Source: Hahella ganghwensis DSM 17046
Lineage (GTDB): Bacteria > Pseudomonadota > Gammaproteobacteria > Pseudomonadales > Oleiphilaceae
Length of the DNA: 64,000 nucleotides
Assembly (NCBI RefSeq): GCF_000376785.1
Contig: NZ_AQXX01000141.1
Location: forward strand, 1 to 64,000
Direction: 5' to 3'
Shown: piece by piece, positions 20,305 to 30,074 of the stretch
Position numbering within the stretch: position 1 is the stretch's first letter
Layout of the letters: each line of letters opens with the position of its first letter
Notes under the pieces: model-generated
Databases searched by the model: none
The model's input: only the letters and a program-made list of their open reading frames with translations
Told to the model about the DNA's origin: nothing
Position numbers and translations under genes: made by a program

Positions 20305-23300
20305 TTAAAAATTCGAGGTATCAATCTGCCGCCAGGACTGACGCCCTATCGTGTTTTCACCTGTATTAACATCGTAATCACCATGAGCAGCTGTTGAAGT
20401 ACTATACAAAGCTTTCAATCCGTCTTCCCCCTGGTGGAAAGAAGGCCCGAAGGCTAATCCATCTGCCACTAAGGCGTTCGTATTGTGATAATTGTCAGTG
20501 CCAACTGTTGTTTTAGAATCCAGTGCATTTGCAGGAGTTGCAGTTCCTGTTTCTATTCCAACGATCCACAGATAGCTTTCACCGTTGACCTCACATTGCT
20601 CCGAAGCCGGGAGGTATTCGATATAGGCCACCTCGGCCTTATTGGCTGGGTTTTGAACCGCGCTAAATATCGCACGGCCCGACGGATCGGCGCCCGTGTC
20701 CTTCAACTCCACTTTCCAACCGGATTCTGAACCTAAAGCCGTCACCAAACCAGGATAAGTTTCAACAGTATTCCCACTAATAGTCACTGTTCCACCATTG
20801 GTCGTTAGCACCTGCTTGGACGAACCATCATCGTATACAGCAATATCCGACATATCCAATAGACCACTCAATGAATAACTCGAAACGCTTGCATGATCAG
20901 GATATGAATAATCATTACTTGAGTTAATAGGCTCTCTTACACCAAGGAGGTAATTCTGATCGGAGGTATCATTATCATCCGTAGCCCACAGTCGACCAGT
21001 ACCAACAGTTACCCAGCGGTTTCCTGACTCACCCTTGGCCGCCAATGGAGGCGCCGAGATTGCCAAGCCAACATTCTGCAGCAATGTATTAACCGTCCAA
21101 CTGCTAGTCGAACTATTCAGTTTGACTCGCATCAGTCGTCCACCCGGAGAAGCAACAGTCCCCTCTACAGTTCCAAAGTAAACGATGTCGTCATTCAGGT
21201 CAGAATCCCAGTCAGCGACATCAAAGCCGCCCACAAATGCAGAACTGATCGATGTATCATAAGGAGCAAAACCACTGACGAAGTGATCCGTGCCGCTAGG
21301 AGTTGCTGAATCAGAATTTGTGACCAACTGACTTAAGTCCACTGCAAAAATCTTGGCGGTCTGGGTACTTGTGACACTTGAAGGATAGCTAGCGCCATCA
21401 TATGGTCCGGACCCAAACACCAGGTACCACTTATTGACAGTGGGGTTGGAAAAATCACCTGTTGAGTCAGGCGACCTAAATTTCACCACCTCTGGAACAG
21501 ATGTTGTCTGACCCAAATTCGGGTGCGTCAGTTCACCCAATAAAACAGGCGCTTGTTCCGGGTTGGTAACATCAAACACCAAGTATGCGGAGCGGAAGGT
21601 TTTATCCGTTTCGGGTGTCCCGTCATTATCTGCATCAATAACGGTCGCATCAATCGGACCACCTCCCATACGCATACCAACAACCAACACTGTACCCCAC
21701 CCGTGCGGGTGATCCGCGTCAGTTGGAAATATGTTGGCATCGAAAACTATAGGCGCACCATCAACATAATACACATGCGGATAATTAGTCTCGCCCAGCC
21801 ATTGCAAGTGAGGTAAGAGATTCCCCGGCACATACGCCCACAGCTCCTGACCAAGATTATAACTTGTGGCACTGCTGGAACTGTTAGTCAAATTAAAGGC
21901 ATTCGCGGCAGCATCCCAGAATCCCGCATTGAAGGCATGGAGCATCCCGTCGTTAGCGCCAGCGTATATCATGTTCCGCCTATTGGCGTATTGGGCTCTA
22001 AACGCGCTATAGGTGGAGTCGGAGTCAGTGAAGTCATAGCCGTCTTGAGGCGCTCCAACCACTGCTGGTGCTGAATGTATTATGTCACCGAGCCTGAAGG
22101 TCTCACCATTGATAGTCCGGTTACGATAGCTCGAATCTTCCTTACCGCGAATATAGTCAATCAACGCATCGGCTTGAGAAGACGAAACACCAAGATAGTG
22201 ATACAAACTAGTGGATGAACCAAGATTGGTTGTAGTGAATGCCAGAACATCATTCTGGTCCAGTTCACTATCAGTATTTTTATCTACGGCAGTGAAAATG
22301 TAACGCTTTTGACCAGAATCTGCACTGGTATAAGTTCTTTGGGTGGCAGGATCCGTTACCTTATTCAGCTCATCCGAAGCGCTCCAAATAGCCTTCATAT
22401 CTATGAGATCATCTGTACCAACGAGGTCGCTTACCAAGTCATATGTGCCATCCGTTGACTGGTAGCGTTTTACTTTGGTCTCATCGGAGGCAGAGTCGTA
22501 ATCAAGTCTGATAATTAAATCTGTCGAATAATCATCAAGAACTCCATCTGCATCTGTGTCTTCCCTGAGATTACCTTTGCTATCAATAAACAGTGCCCGC
22601 AGATCACCAATCCAGGTCACCTCTTCGGCACCATCTATCATACTGGGCTGGTAGTATGCCTGATAAATCGCCCCCACACCGGTACTGCTGTTGGCAACCA
22701 CAGCTGCGTTAGAACCTGCTGAAGCGCGGCTAATCAGCGTATTGAAAATAACCCCCAATTGCTGTTCCAGAAGTGCAGGGTTGGCCATCAAATAGTAATT
22801 ATCAGGAATTCCATCAGCAGGATGTTGACCGGTACGGTTATCAATACTGTCCCACTCTGAGGTACTGGTACCAGAGTCAGGAGTTGGATCTCCGTTCTTG
22901 GAACCACTGTCAATAAATCCACCGTATTTTGCTGCCATCCACAATGGCTTCTCCAGAGCAACAGCAGAAGAGGTTCCTGAACTATATGTGGAGGAAACCG
23001 GTGGATAGCTGGATTTACTCTGACTTGGTGGTGTACCGCTACCATCCCAGAAGGTCGTCTGGTTCACATTACCAGTCCGGGTTAACCAGCTACTTTGAAT
23101 ACCATCTGATGATGAACCTGACACGGAATAACTAAAGCGTAACTGATTTCCAGCGTTAGCATAGGCCACCCCAGTAGTAATTCTTACTTCTTCACCAGAG
23201 CCCAGAGCATCATCCCAATTAGCCCAGCTGGCATTATCAGCGTTATCACAAGCTGATCCTGTGCAATACCAGATAATTTGTGCACCATCTTCGTCGTAAT

Positions 23301-25218
23301 CATTCCCCCAGGGAGAGTCTTCCCAGTGAATAATAAAACGACCTTTTACGTTTCCGTTACCGTCGTCAGTCTCTGTAAACGTTTCAACATCGATCAAGCT
23401 ACAAGTCAGCTCAGGGTTACTTCCAGCTTTGGCCAAACAGGCAGGAGAAAATGAAATCGTTTTATCGACCCCTCCTGCTTTGTAATTAATATTAAATGTT
23501 GGCAGAGACTCCGCCAGCTCAACAGCATAAGTCGTGATGGTCTTGTCAATGTTCCCGTCAGTGGTCGAGATCGTCCTAACACCATCGGTATTCGCATGAT
23601 ACGCTAATCCGGCAATATGGTAGGTTCCTTCAAGCAACGGAACTTCAGGACATATGCCTAACGCTTCTGCGAGATTTCCGAGTGTCTTCGAAGAACACAG
23701 ACCATCTTCAGTACTGGATGACGTAGAATTCTCACCAATGATGTAATCTCCGGAGAAAGAGCCACCATATTCCAGATCCCCTACATCATTAGTCAGTGTT
23801 GTCAGTGAGGTAAGACCAGAGATATCAGTAGAAGACGATAATTCATCTCCATCAAATGAACTGGCGCCAGATGAGAACATGATAATCGAACAGTCAGCGC
23901 AAGCATTGGTAGAGCTCAAAGGATCAGACCAAGATGATTCAATCGTCCCCAGACTGTCAGAGGTAAGTGAGTATGCCGAGCTAGCTGAGCCAGCCCCAGC
24001 AAAATAACGAAGTGCTTCCAGGTATATTTCTGAGACCGGATTACCCCAGCTTTTACACTGGCGATTAGAAGCTGCACTGGTCTTGAACGTATTTACATCA
24101 ATTGAGTGAGTACTACAGTCAGAGTACTTGCTTCCATCCCAGTTCAATATTCGGAAAGAATTGATATTGCTGATGATACCGTTAACAGAAGAGTTGAAAG
24201 TTCCATCTGCCAGATTGATTTCATCATCCGAAGCACTGGTGTTCCCTGCAATTTGGGAAATGTTACGACGTAACACACCGCCGGAAATTTTCTTATCGTA
24301 GCTTCCAGAAATCAGACCAAAACGAAGAGCACCTTCTTCCCCGTAATTCTGTAGTACACCAACAGGTTTTGATGACGAACCGTAGGTTTTACAGTTAGTC
24401 GTCGCATCATCTGCGTCCTTACCGGACACACAGGCTTCAACCTTGACTGTTAAACCATCTGCCAACTTGTCAGTTGTCGCACTGGGTGCATTGGTATTTC
24501 CATTCCACTGACACTGAATGTTCTCATCAGCCGACCAGCGTCTGAAAGAGCCACGGGCCACTCGAGCCAAAGGTGCATTGGAGGGACTTGTAGCAGAACT
24601 CGCGGACACGTTACAGATCGTGATTGATGTCAACGTATTTGCATAAGGCGTATAGGAGTTGATCTCCGATGACTCGAACACCTTCGCAAATGCATGGTTA
24701 TCTCGTGGGATATACGCCCGCTCCAATACCGTCAGCGAGGAAGTATCGGTGCTACGTTTACCACCGAACAATATCCTGCGTACCACATCCATCCGGGTCA
24801 TGGTTGCCCAGTTTAAAAAGTTACCACTCCAATAGGTATTGCTCGTATGAGATGCGTTCGTGACGGTTGAGTCACATTTATGATCTGAGGAAGAGGTAAT
24901 TTCCTCTTCTGGAGAGTATCTGTTGTTGGTAGTGTCATAGCTATAACACCAGTTGGAATGAAAATACCCATAATATTCAATTGAGTCGTCATATCCTGAA
25001 TCGACAACGCCATCTCCATCAATATCTGAATAATCTGGATAAGCTTTATAAAACAACTGATGGTCTACAGACATACCTAGCATCACCAACGGAGTTTCGC
25101 TCGCGGAAGTGGCTGGCGGTGTCAATGCGTAATCACTAGATGCCGCAAAAATATTGGATGAGGCCAGCATTGCAAGGCTGCCCACAACTCCCAACAGGGC
25201 ACGATCAAAAAGTTTCAT
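20305..25218 (-). CDS. pilY1: PilY1, pilus tip adhesin and assembly protein
   Basis: Large secreted protein of 1637 residues. PilY1 proteins sit at the pilus tip, act in adhesion and surface sensing, and oppose retraction. Signal peptide MKLFDRALLGVVGSLAMLASSNIFA; start ATG 25218 has GAGGAG 9 nt upstream. The N-terminal half is Ser/Thr/Asp-rich with an EF-hand-like loop DIDGDGVVDSG near residue 65 and a remnant of the von Willebrand A region (CSIIMFSSGASSFDGDEL) that lacks a clear DxSxS metal site. The C-terminal half is the beta-propeller domain, with Asp-rich loops DTDADGVLDD and DKNTDSELDQND in the region where PilY1 binds calcium. Clearly longer than P. aeruginosa PilY1 (about 1160). In operon between pilX and pilE. 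Confidence 0.93.
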   Translation of the reverse strand: MKLFDRALLGVVGSLAMLASSNIFAASSDYALTPPATSASETPLVMLGMSVDHQLFYKAYPDYSDIDGDGVVDSGYDDSIEYYGYFHSNWCYSYDTTNNRYSPEEEITSSSDHKCDSTVTNASHTSNTYWSGNFLNWATMTRMDVVRRILFGGKRSTDTSSLTVLERAYIPRDNHAFAKVFESSEINSYTPYANTLTSITICNVSASSATSPSNAPLARVARGSFRRWSADENIQCQWNGNTNAPSATTDKLADGLTVKVEACVSGKDADDATTNCKTYGSSSKPVGVLQNYGEEGALRFGLISGSYDKKISGGVLRRNISQIAGNTSASDDEINLADGTFNSSVNGIISNINSFRILNWDGSKYSDCSTHSIDVNTFKTSAASNRQCKSWGNPVSEIYLEALRYFAGAGSASSAYSLTSDSLGTIESSWSDPLSSTNACADCSIIMFSSGASSFDGDELSSSTDISGLTSLTTLTNDVGDLEYGGSFSGDYIIGENSTSSSTEDGLCSSKTLGNLAEALGICPEVPLLEGTYHIAGLAYHANTDGVRTISTTDGNIDKTITTYAVELAESLPTFNINYKAGGVDKTISFSPACLAKAGSNPELTCSLIDVETFTETDDGNGNVKGRFIIHWEDSPWGNDYDEDGAQIIWYCTGSACDNADNASWANWDDALGSGEEVRITTGVAYANAGNQLRFSYSVSGSSSDGIQSSWLTRTGNVNQTTFWDGSGTPPSQSKSSYPPVSSTYSSGTSSAVALEKPLWMAAKYGGFIDSGSKNGDPTPDSGTSTSEWDSIDNRTGQHPADGIPDNYYLMANPALLEQQLGVIFNTLISRASAGSNAAVVANSSTGVGAIYQAYYQPSMIDGAEEVTWIGDLRALFIDSKGNLREDTDADGVLDDYSTDLIIRLDYDSASDETKVKRYQSTDGTYDLVSDLVGTDDLIDMKAIWSASDELNKVTDPATQRTYTSADSGQKRYIFTAVDKNTDSELDQNDVLAFTTTNLGSSTSLYHYLGVSSSQADALIDYIRGKEDSSYRNRTINGETFRLGDIIHSAPAVVGAPQDGYDFTDSDSTYSAFRAQYANRRNMIYAGANDGMLHAFNAGFWDAAANAFNLTNSSSSATSYNLGQELWAYVPGNLLPHLQWLGETNYPHVYYVDGAPIVFDANIFPTDADHPHGWGTVLVVGMRMGGGPIDATVIDADNDGTPETDKTFRSAYLVFDVTNPEQAPVLLGELTHPNLGQTTSVPEVVKFRSPDSTGDFSNPTVNKWYLVFGSGPYDGASYPSSVTSTQTAKIFAVDLSQLVTNSDSATPSGTDHFVSGFAPYDTSISSAFVGGFDVADWDSDLNDDIVYFGTVEGTVASPGGRLMRVKLNSSTSSWTVNTLLQNVGLAISAPPLAAKGESGNRWVTVGTGRLWATDDNDTSDQNYLLGVREPINSSNDYSYPDHASVSSYSLSGLLDMSDIAVYDDGSSKQVLTTNGGTVTISGNTVETYPGLVTALGSESGWKVELKDTGADPSGRAIFSAVQNPANKAEVAYIEYLPASEQCEVNGESYLWIVGIETGTATPANALDSKTTVGTDNYHNTNALVADGLAFGPSFHQGEDGLKALYSTSTAAHGDYDVNTGENTIGRQSWRQIDTSNF

Positions 25219-25246
25219 ATTAAGTACTCCTCGCATAAGCTAAACG

Positions 25247-25891
25247 CTAAAGCTGATCCCTTTTATAAATGGACTGTAGCATTATCTTCGAATCTGCAGT
25301 GCTTCCTGATGCCAGAACCGTAATCCTGAATCCGGGCGCCCACTCGTTGTAGTTGTTAGGGTCAGGCTCAGCATTGGAGGGATCAAGTGGAAAGAAACAC
25401 CTGAACTCCACAATGTACTTGGCTTGAATAAATGCCGTATCTATATCCGTACCAACAGTTTTCACCTTGTTGGCATCATCCCACAGCGCCCAGTCTTCCC
25501 ATGGATTATCACTTCCTACAGTACAGTCAGATATCGGGGTACCGGAGGCCGGGAAAGTTCCAGTAAAACATAAGCCACCATCGCAATTCTGCGTAAAGCA
25601 GTTAGCGGAAGTCGTTGTAGAACAGGTGCTGGTCGAATTGCTGGCGGAGGTCGTGTACATATCCGTCAGAGCAAAACTGGTCCCATTCGAACCAACCCAC
25701 TTTTCGGCCTCCACTAAAGCTGCTTCAGCGGCCTGGAATGCCAGTTCATGGTCTCGGAAGTTAGCCGTCATCCGCTCTTCCATATTTGACATATTGGAAG
25801 CACTCAATCCCACTATGGTTAACAGCACCAGGAAAATCAGGCTGATGATCAAGGCACTGCCACGCTCTTTACTGGTTTGATTGAATAGCAT
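25247..25891 (-). CDS. pilX: PilX-type minor pilin
   Basis: 214-residue minor pilin. A basic leader with ERG precedes SALIISLIFLVLLTIVGLSASN and then the PilX signature NMEERMTANFRDHELAFQAAEAALVEAE. The normal Glu5 of pilins is replaced, as is usual for PilX. Several cysteines in the C-terminal domain. It lies 5 nt after pilW, with AGAGGA upstream of its ATG. Part of the priming complex with PilV, PilW, PilE and PilY1 (family knowledge). Confidence 0.9.
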   Translation of the reverse strand: MLFNQTSKERGSALIISLIFLVLLTIVGLSASNMSNMEERMTANFRDHELAFQAAEAALVEAEKWVGSNGTSFALTDMYTTSASNSTSTCSTTTSANCFTQNCDGGLCFTGTFPASGTPISDCTVGSDNPWEDWALWDDANKVKTVGTDIDTAFIQAKYIVEFRCFFPLDPSNAEPDPNNYNEWAPGFRITVLASGSTADSKIMLQSIYKRDQL

Positions 25892-25896
25892 GGCCT

Positions 25897-26925
25897 TTAT
25901 CCTCTATTTCTCAGATCTACCGTTTGAGTAAAAGTGCGCGTCACAGGATTATTATCCACAGTGGTCAGGCTCTGAGACTCTAAAACCAATCGGACAACGA
26001 CCACAGACTCCCACTCAGTTGAGGCCACACTACCGGCTTTTTTGTATGTAATATTGTCAGAGGAATCTTTTACACCGTAGGTAATCGTCAAATCTGAAAT
26101 CCCTTCGACAATTTCCTCTTCAGTATTTGTCGTCGTGTTATTTAGCAATCCTCCAAACGATAAACGGTAGAGAGAAGGAACACCGTCACTGTTTTCCTTA
26201 ATGTAATAGGCCTTTGACGAGAGCGAGTAAAGAGAGGACCCTGGAGAATATTTGCCCTGCACAGCATTGGCGGGATTAGAGCAGTCGAAACTCCCTTTGA
26301 GTTTCATAGTGCAGTTCTTAATCCCGTTCACAGTAAGCCCTTTATTGTGAACCCCTTTTTGAGAGTTACCACCAACATTGGCTTCCGTGGTCATAAAGAT
26401 CCCCATGTTGGAACAGTTCGCGTCTACAATGACCAGAACGGTACCTTCAACGTATGAATGCGTATCATCAACATGAATCGTGGCAGAAGCAGGAACATGA
26501 CTGGTGACATTCAATGCTCCATCTGTATTCATGGAGTGAATGACGATTGCATCAGTACCCGATACCACAGTTCCAAATTCCGTAGGAAAGGTACTGACCC
26601 CGCCTTCAAACCCTTCTACACCGTTTTCAATCTGCGAAAATGTGCCTGTAGCAGGATCGAGCGTGTTCGCCACGGACATATCATTTGAACACCCCCCAAA
26701 ACCTGCCATTCTTACATCCCGGGATATGAATTCCAGTGCAAAGCGGGCATTTTCCTGCACCTGGGAATTGGCCTCCTGAACACCATATGACGTCTTACTT
26801 GATAAGAAGACGTTAATAACGCCTGTCAGCAACAATAGCCCCAGGACCAAAGCAATCAATAGCTCAACGAGAGACAACCCTCTCTGAGCTACGAAACCTG
26901 ATGATAGTTTGGGTATCTGTTTCAT
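25897..26925 (-). CDS. pilW: PilW-type minor pilin
   Basis: 342-residue protein with prepilin signal QRG|LSLVELLIALVLGLLLLTGVINVFLSS after a 17-residue basic leader, followed by NARFALEFISRDVRMAGFGGC, characteristic of PilW. The C-terminal portion is rich in beta strands and ends RTFTQTVDLRNRG. Its ATG overlaps the pilV stop codon (ATGA), so it is translationally coupled to pilV. Confidence 0.9.
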   Translation of the reverse strand: MKQIPKLSSGFVAQRGLSLVELLIALVLGLLLLTGVINVFLSSKTSYGVQEANSQVQENARFALEFISRDVRMAGFGGCSNDMSVANTLDPATGTFSQIENGVEGFEGGVSTFPTEFGTVVSGTDAIVIHSMNTDGALNVTSHVPASATIHVDDTHSYVEGTVLVIVDANCSNMGIFMTTEANVGGNSQKGVHNKGLTVNGIKNCTMKLKGSFDCSNPANAVQGKYSPGSSLYSLSSKAYYIKENSDGVPSLYRLSFGGLLNNTTTNTEEEIVEGISDLTITYGVKDSSDNITYKKAGSVASTEWESVVVVRLVLESQSLTTVDNNPVTRTFTQTVDLRNRG

Positions 26926-27434
26926 AGTATTTTGGTCATGTATTCAAAGTTAGGTTTGTTCGAAGAGGTCGACTGTCCGAAGTCCAGGTCATATTGAATC
27001 TCAATCTTGACCAGAAAGGAGCCATCAGTTTGCTCATCTGTGGTAACTTGAGCTTCGCCACCGGGCAAATTGTCAATTACGAGTCCAACCCAATTTACTT
27101 TGTCATACTCAGCAAGATCCGACTCAGAGCAAGCTGCAGTTTCACAGTTTTTGGTGGTTGTAATGGTCTTACTGGTTGCGAAAGTCATATCATAGGCATT
27201 TTCAAATGTGTCGAGAATTGCCCGATTCGAACGCACTCGATCAGCCAGGTCAGTAGCCAGAACAGTAGCCTGAGTCCTGTAATAAGATTCAGCATTGTTT
27301 TTCAGGCTTTTCGCCTGCAAGGCAGCTATGCCAAGAAGCCCGACAGCCAGGATCAAAACTGTCACTAAAACTTCGATTAATCCAAGTCCCTTCTGGGCTT
27401 TTAAGATTTGCATATTGTGTTGGCTGATACTCAT
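26922..27434 (-). CDS. pilV: PilV-type minor pilin
   Basis: 170-residue minor pilin. Leader ends QKG, then LGLIEVLVTVLILAVGLLGIAALQAKSLKNN, followed by AESYYRTQATVLATDLADRVRSNR, the PilV signature. I use ATG 27434, just after the fimU stop, with GAGG 9 nt upstream; the longest frame would overlap fimU by 50 nt. Overlaps pilW by 4 nt. Confidence 0.9.
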   Translation of the reverse strand: MSISQHNMQILKAQKGLGLIEVLVTVLILAVGLLGIAALQAKSLKNNAESYYRTQATVLATDLADRVRSNRAILDTFENAYDMTFATSKTITTTKNCETAACSESDLAEYDKVNWVGLVIDNLPGGEAQVTTDEQTDGSFLVKIEIQYDLDFGQSTSSNKPNFEYMTKIL

Positions 27435-27438
27435 CGCA

Positions 27439-27939
27439 TTATCCTCTACTGGCCCGCCCGGTCGATGAAACCCCAACAGACTTGTCATAGGACGTCCCAG
27501 AGCTGTGAGAAAATGTAAACGTTGTCGCCGTCGACGATCCGGATAGCTGCCCTCTACTGGTAAAGGTCACTCGATCAACACTTGGGCTGGTTGAAGCGGA
27601 AACAGAGGCATCTAAAGCCTCCCCTACACGCAAAATTGTTTCTCCGGTATCAACTGAACCGTCATCATCTTCATCAATGAAGACAATCCAACCATTCCCC
27701 CAACTCGTAGTGGTACTACAATCAGCCAGATCAGACGATTTACAGACAGTCACCATCTCCCCTCTGTTTACCGCCTCGCCACGAGCATAAATCAAAGCAT
27801 TAAATAAAATATCACGATCAGCCGTGACACTGTTTGAAACGATCATTGATTGAAATGAAGGCACACCAACTGTCAGCACTAGTGCAAGAACCACAATCGT
27901 GACCATCAATTCAACCAGCGTAAAACCTTTTTGCTTCAT
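27439..27939 (-). CDS. fimU: FimU/FimT-type (GspH family) minor pseudopilin
   Basis: First gene of the leftward pilin operon. 166 residues with prepilin signal MKQKG|FTLVELMVTIVVLALVLTVGVPSF and the GspH/FimT domain including GNGWIVFIDEDDDGSVDTGE, a conserved Asp-rich turn. ATG 27939 is preceded by AGGTG at a short spacing; a GTG two codons upstream is possible. By position it corresponds to P. aeruginosa fimU. A second FimT-like gene lies at 19253 on the other strand. Assignment between FimU and FimT is by synteny. Confidence 0.88.
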   Translation of the reverse strand: MKQKGFTLVELMVTIVVLALVLTVGVPSFQSMIVSNSVTADRDILFNALIYARGEAVNRGEMVTVCKSSDLADCSTTTSWGNGWIVFIDEDDDGSVDTGETILRVGEALDASVSASTSPSVDRVTFTSRGQLSGSSTATTFTFSHSSGTSYDKSVGVSSTGRASRG

Positions 27940-28058
27940 ACTCACCTAACCCTTTTGCTGCACTGTAAACATAGTCTAGATGGCTTGGGAGATCACGCCT
28001 ACCTCGACGGGCGGGAGATTACATGGACAAGCGGTAAGGTTAAGCTAAAAAGTGAGAA

Positions 28059-28089
28059 ACAGTGCACAATCGTTCAGATTGTGCACTGT
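28059..28089 (-). terminator. Intrinsic terminator downstream of ispH
   Basis: Perfect 13-bp stem (ACAGTGCACAATC / GATTGTGCACTGT) with 5 nt loop GTTCA, 26 nt beyond the ispH stop. Leftward it is followed by TTTCTCACTTTTT. It separates the ribF-ispH operon from the pilin operon. Confidence 0.85.
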
Positions 28090-28115
28090 AGAAGGAATAG
28101 ATTCGAAAGAGTCTA

Positions 28116-29069
28116 TCAGGAAAGGTTTTTAGCGGGGATTCGAAGCTCCTTGGGCATGGAGAAGACAATATTTTCCTCCACACCAGAGATCTCCAGAGGC
28201 TCGCCTCCCCCCAACTCCCGAAGTCTTTGAATGACTTGACGAACAAGAACTTCGGGAGCGGATGCCCCGGCAGTCACCCCAACCTTTTTGGCAGAAGTGA
28301 CCCATTCCGGTTTGATTTCATGCGCTCCATCAATGAGATAGGCCTGCGCATTCATTCTTTCTGCCAGCTCCCTCAATCGATTTGAATTGGAGCTGTTCAC
28401 AGACCCTACCACCATCACCACATCGCAGTCCGCCGCCAGATCTTTGACTGCATCCTGACGATTCTGGGTCGCGTAGCAAATATCATCCTTACGAGGACCT
28501 TTTATTTCAGGAAACTTCGCACGAAGTGCATCGATGACCTTTGCTGTATCATCCATCGATAGAGTGGTCTGTGTAACATAGGCAAGATTTGATGCGTCAT
28601 TCACCGTCAGACTGGCCACATCTGCCTGATCTTCAACCAGATAGATAGCGCCGCCATTGGAGGCATCATATTGCCCCATGGTGCCTTCAACTTCAGGATG
28701 GCCTTCATGACCAATCAGTATACATTCCCAACCATCGCGAGAATATTTCATCACTTCCATATGGACTTTTGTCACCAGGGGACAGGTCGCGTCAAATACT
28801 TTCAGTCCCCGGTTATCAGCCTCTTTACGCACGGCCTGTGATACGCCGTGAGCACTGAATATAACCAATGAATCGTCCGGTACCTCGTGCAGCTCGTCAA
28901 CGAACACAGCCCCTCTCTGACGAAGATTCTCCACCACGAAGCGATTATGAACCACCTCATGGCGCACATAGATTGGAGCCCCGAACACATCCAATGCTCG
29001 ATTGACAATTTCTATGGCCCGATCAACCCCCGCACAGAACCCACGAGGATTTGCAAGCTTAATGTCCAT
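28116..29069 (-). CDS. ispH: 4-hydroxy-3-methylbut-2-enyl diphosphate reductase
   Basis: Last enzyme of the MEP isoprenoid pathway; uses a [4Fe-4S] cluster to make IPP and DMAPP. Starts [19 protein letters not shown] with the first cluster Cys at residue 12; the other two lie in [12 protein letters not shown] and in the [13 protein letters not shown] region preceded by [13 protein letters not shown] 29069 has GAGGAG 6 nt upstream and gives 317 residues, the normal length. It overlaps fkpB by 11 nt. Last gene of ribF-ileS-lspA-fkpB-ispH. Confidence 0.96.
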   Translation of the reverse strand: MDIKLANPRGFCAGVDRAIEIVNRALDVFGAPIYVRHEVVHNRFVVENLRQRGAVFVDELHEVPDDSLVIFSAHGVSQAVRKEADNRGLKVFDATCPLVTKVHMEVMKYSRDGWECILIGHEGHPEVEGTMGQYDASNGGAIYLVEDQADVASLTVNDASNLAYVTQTTLSMDDTAKVIDALRAKFPEIKGPRKDDICYATQNRQDAVKDLAADCDVVMVVGSVNSSNSNRLRELAERMNAQAYLIDGAHEIKPEWVTSAKKVGVTAGASAPEVLVRQVIQRLRELGGGEPLEISGVEENIVFSMPKELRIPAKNLS

Positions 29070-29523
29070 GGGACTCCTCAGCGCCAACTTCAGAAAGTGC
29101 AATAATTTCCACTTCAAATGCCAATTGATGACCTGCCAAAGGGTGGTTAAAGTCCACGACCACTTCGTCTTCAGAGACTTTTGCTATCACGCCCGGTAAC
29201 TCTGCCTTGGCTGCATCTGCAAATGACATCACCATCCCCGGCTCCAGAGAATCAAGATGGGCAAAGTCATCCCGCCGGAAAGTCTGAACATTTTGCGGAT
29301 TCACCATACCGAATCCATGCTCTGGCTTAACTTCGAAGACTTTACGCTCTCCCACGCCCATTCCCCGCATAAGCTCTTCAAAACCAGCTGGCAACGTTCC
29401 GTCACCAAACTCAAAGCTACCCGGCGCCTTGTTAAATGTGGAATCAACCACTTCACCGGACTCCAGTCTCAGTTCGAAATTCAGTGTTATCTTAACACCA
29501 TGCCCTACATACAACTCTGTCAT
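29059..29523 (-). CDS. fkpB: FKBP-type peptidyl-prolyl isomerase (FkpB/SlpA)
   Basis: 154-residue SlyD-like FKBP isomerase. Begins [35 protein letters not shown], with [26 protein letters not shown], the FKBP core, interrupted by an insert-in-flap domain (residues about 70-130), then [18 protein letters not shown]. It lacks the His-rich metal tail of SlyD. Overlaps ispH and follows lspA by 12 nt, the conserved cluster order. Confidence 0.93.
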   Translation of the reverse strand: MTELYVGHGVKITLNFELRLESGEVVDSTFNKAPGSFEFGDGTLPAGFEELMRGMGVGERKVFEVKPEHGFGMVNPQNVQTFRRDDFAHLDSLEPGMVMSFADAAKAELPGVIAKVSEDEVVVDFNHPLAGHQLAFEVEIIALSEVGAEESHGH

Positions 29524-29535
29524 GAATATATCCAG

Positions 29536-30054
29536 TTAAGACGTTTTCTCTTGTTCCTGACTTGAATCATCATGCTTATGCTGCCTGAAGATATCAATGG
29601 CGATCATGATGGCACCCACGGTGATCGCCGAATCTGCTAAGTTAAAAGCCGGAAAGTGGTAGTTCTCATAGAAAAAGTGCAGAAAATCCACCACATAACC
29701 AAGAACAATCCGGTCATAGAGGTTACCTAACGCCCCTCCCAAAACCAAACTTAGAGCACAAGCTATCCACTTCTCGTCTGACCTCAGTCGAACCAGCCAC
29801 AAAACCAGCATGGCGCTCACTATTACAGCCAGCAATACAAAGAACCAACGTTGCCACCCAGAAGCATCCGCCAGGAAACTGAACGCCGCCCCGGTATTGT
29901 GTAGCAAAGTGAAATTGAAATACGGTAATACCGGCACCGATACGGCGTAATCAAGGTTAGTTGAGGCCATATGCTTGGAGAACAAATCCACCCCAACCAC
30001 CAGGGCACTTAACCACAACCAATGTAGCATCTTGAGGTTATTAACAGCACTCAT
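29536..30054 (-). CDS. lspA: Lipoprotein signal peptidase (signal peptidase II)
   Basis: Inner membrane aspartyl protease that removes signal peptides of diacylated lipoproteins (such as BamD encoded here). 172 residues, four hydrophobic helices. Catalytic Asp residues lie in GNLYDRIVLGYVVDF and FNLADSAITVG. ATG 30054 has GGAAAG upstream. Between ileS and fkpB in the standard operon. Confidence 0.95.
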   Translation of the reverse strand: MSAVNNLKMLHWLWLSALVVGVDLFSKHMASTNLDYAVSVPVLPYFNFTLLHNTGAAFSFLADASGWQRWFFVLLAVIVSAMLVLWLVRLRSDEKWIACALSLVLGGALGNLYDRIVLGYVVDFLHFFYENYHFPAFNLADSAITVGAIMIAIDIFRQHKHDDSSQEQEKTS

Positions 30055-30074
30055 AAAACTTTCCGCTCTTCTGC

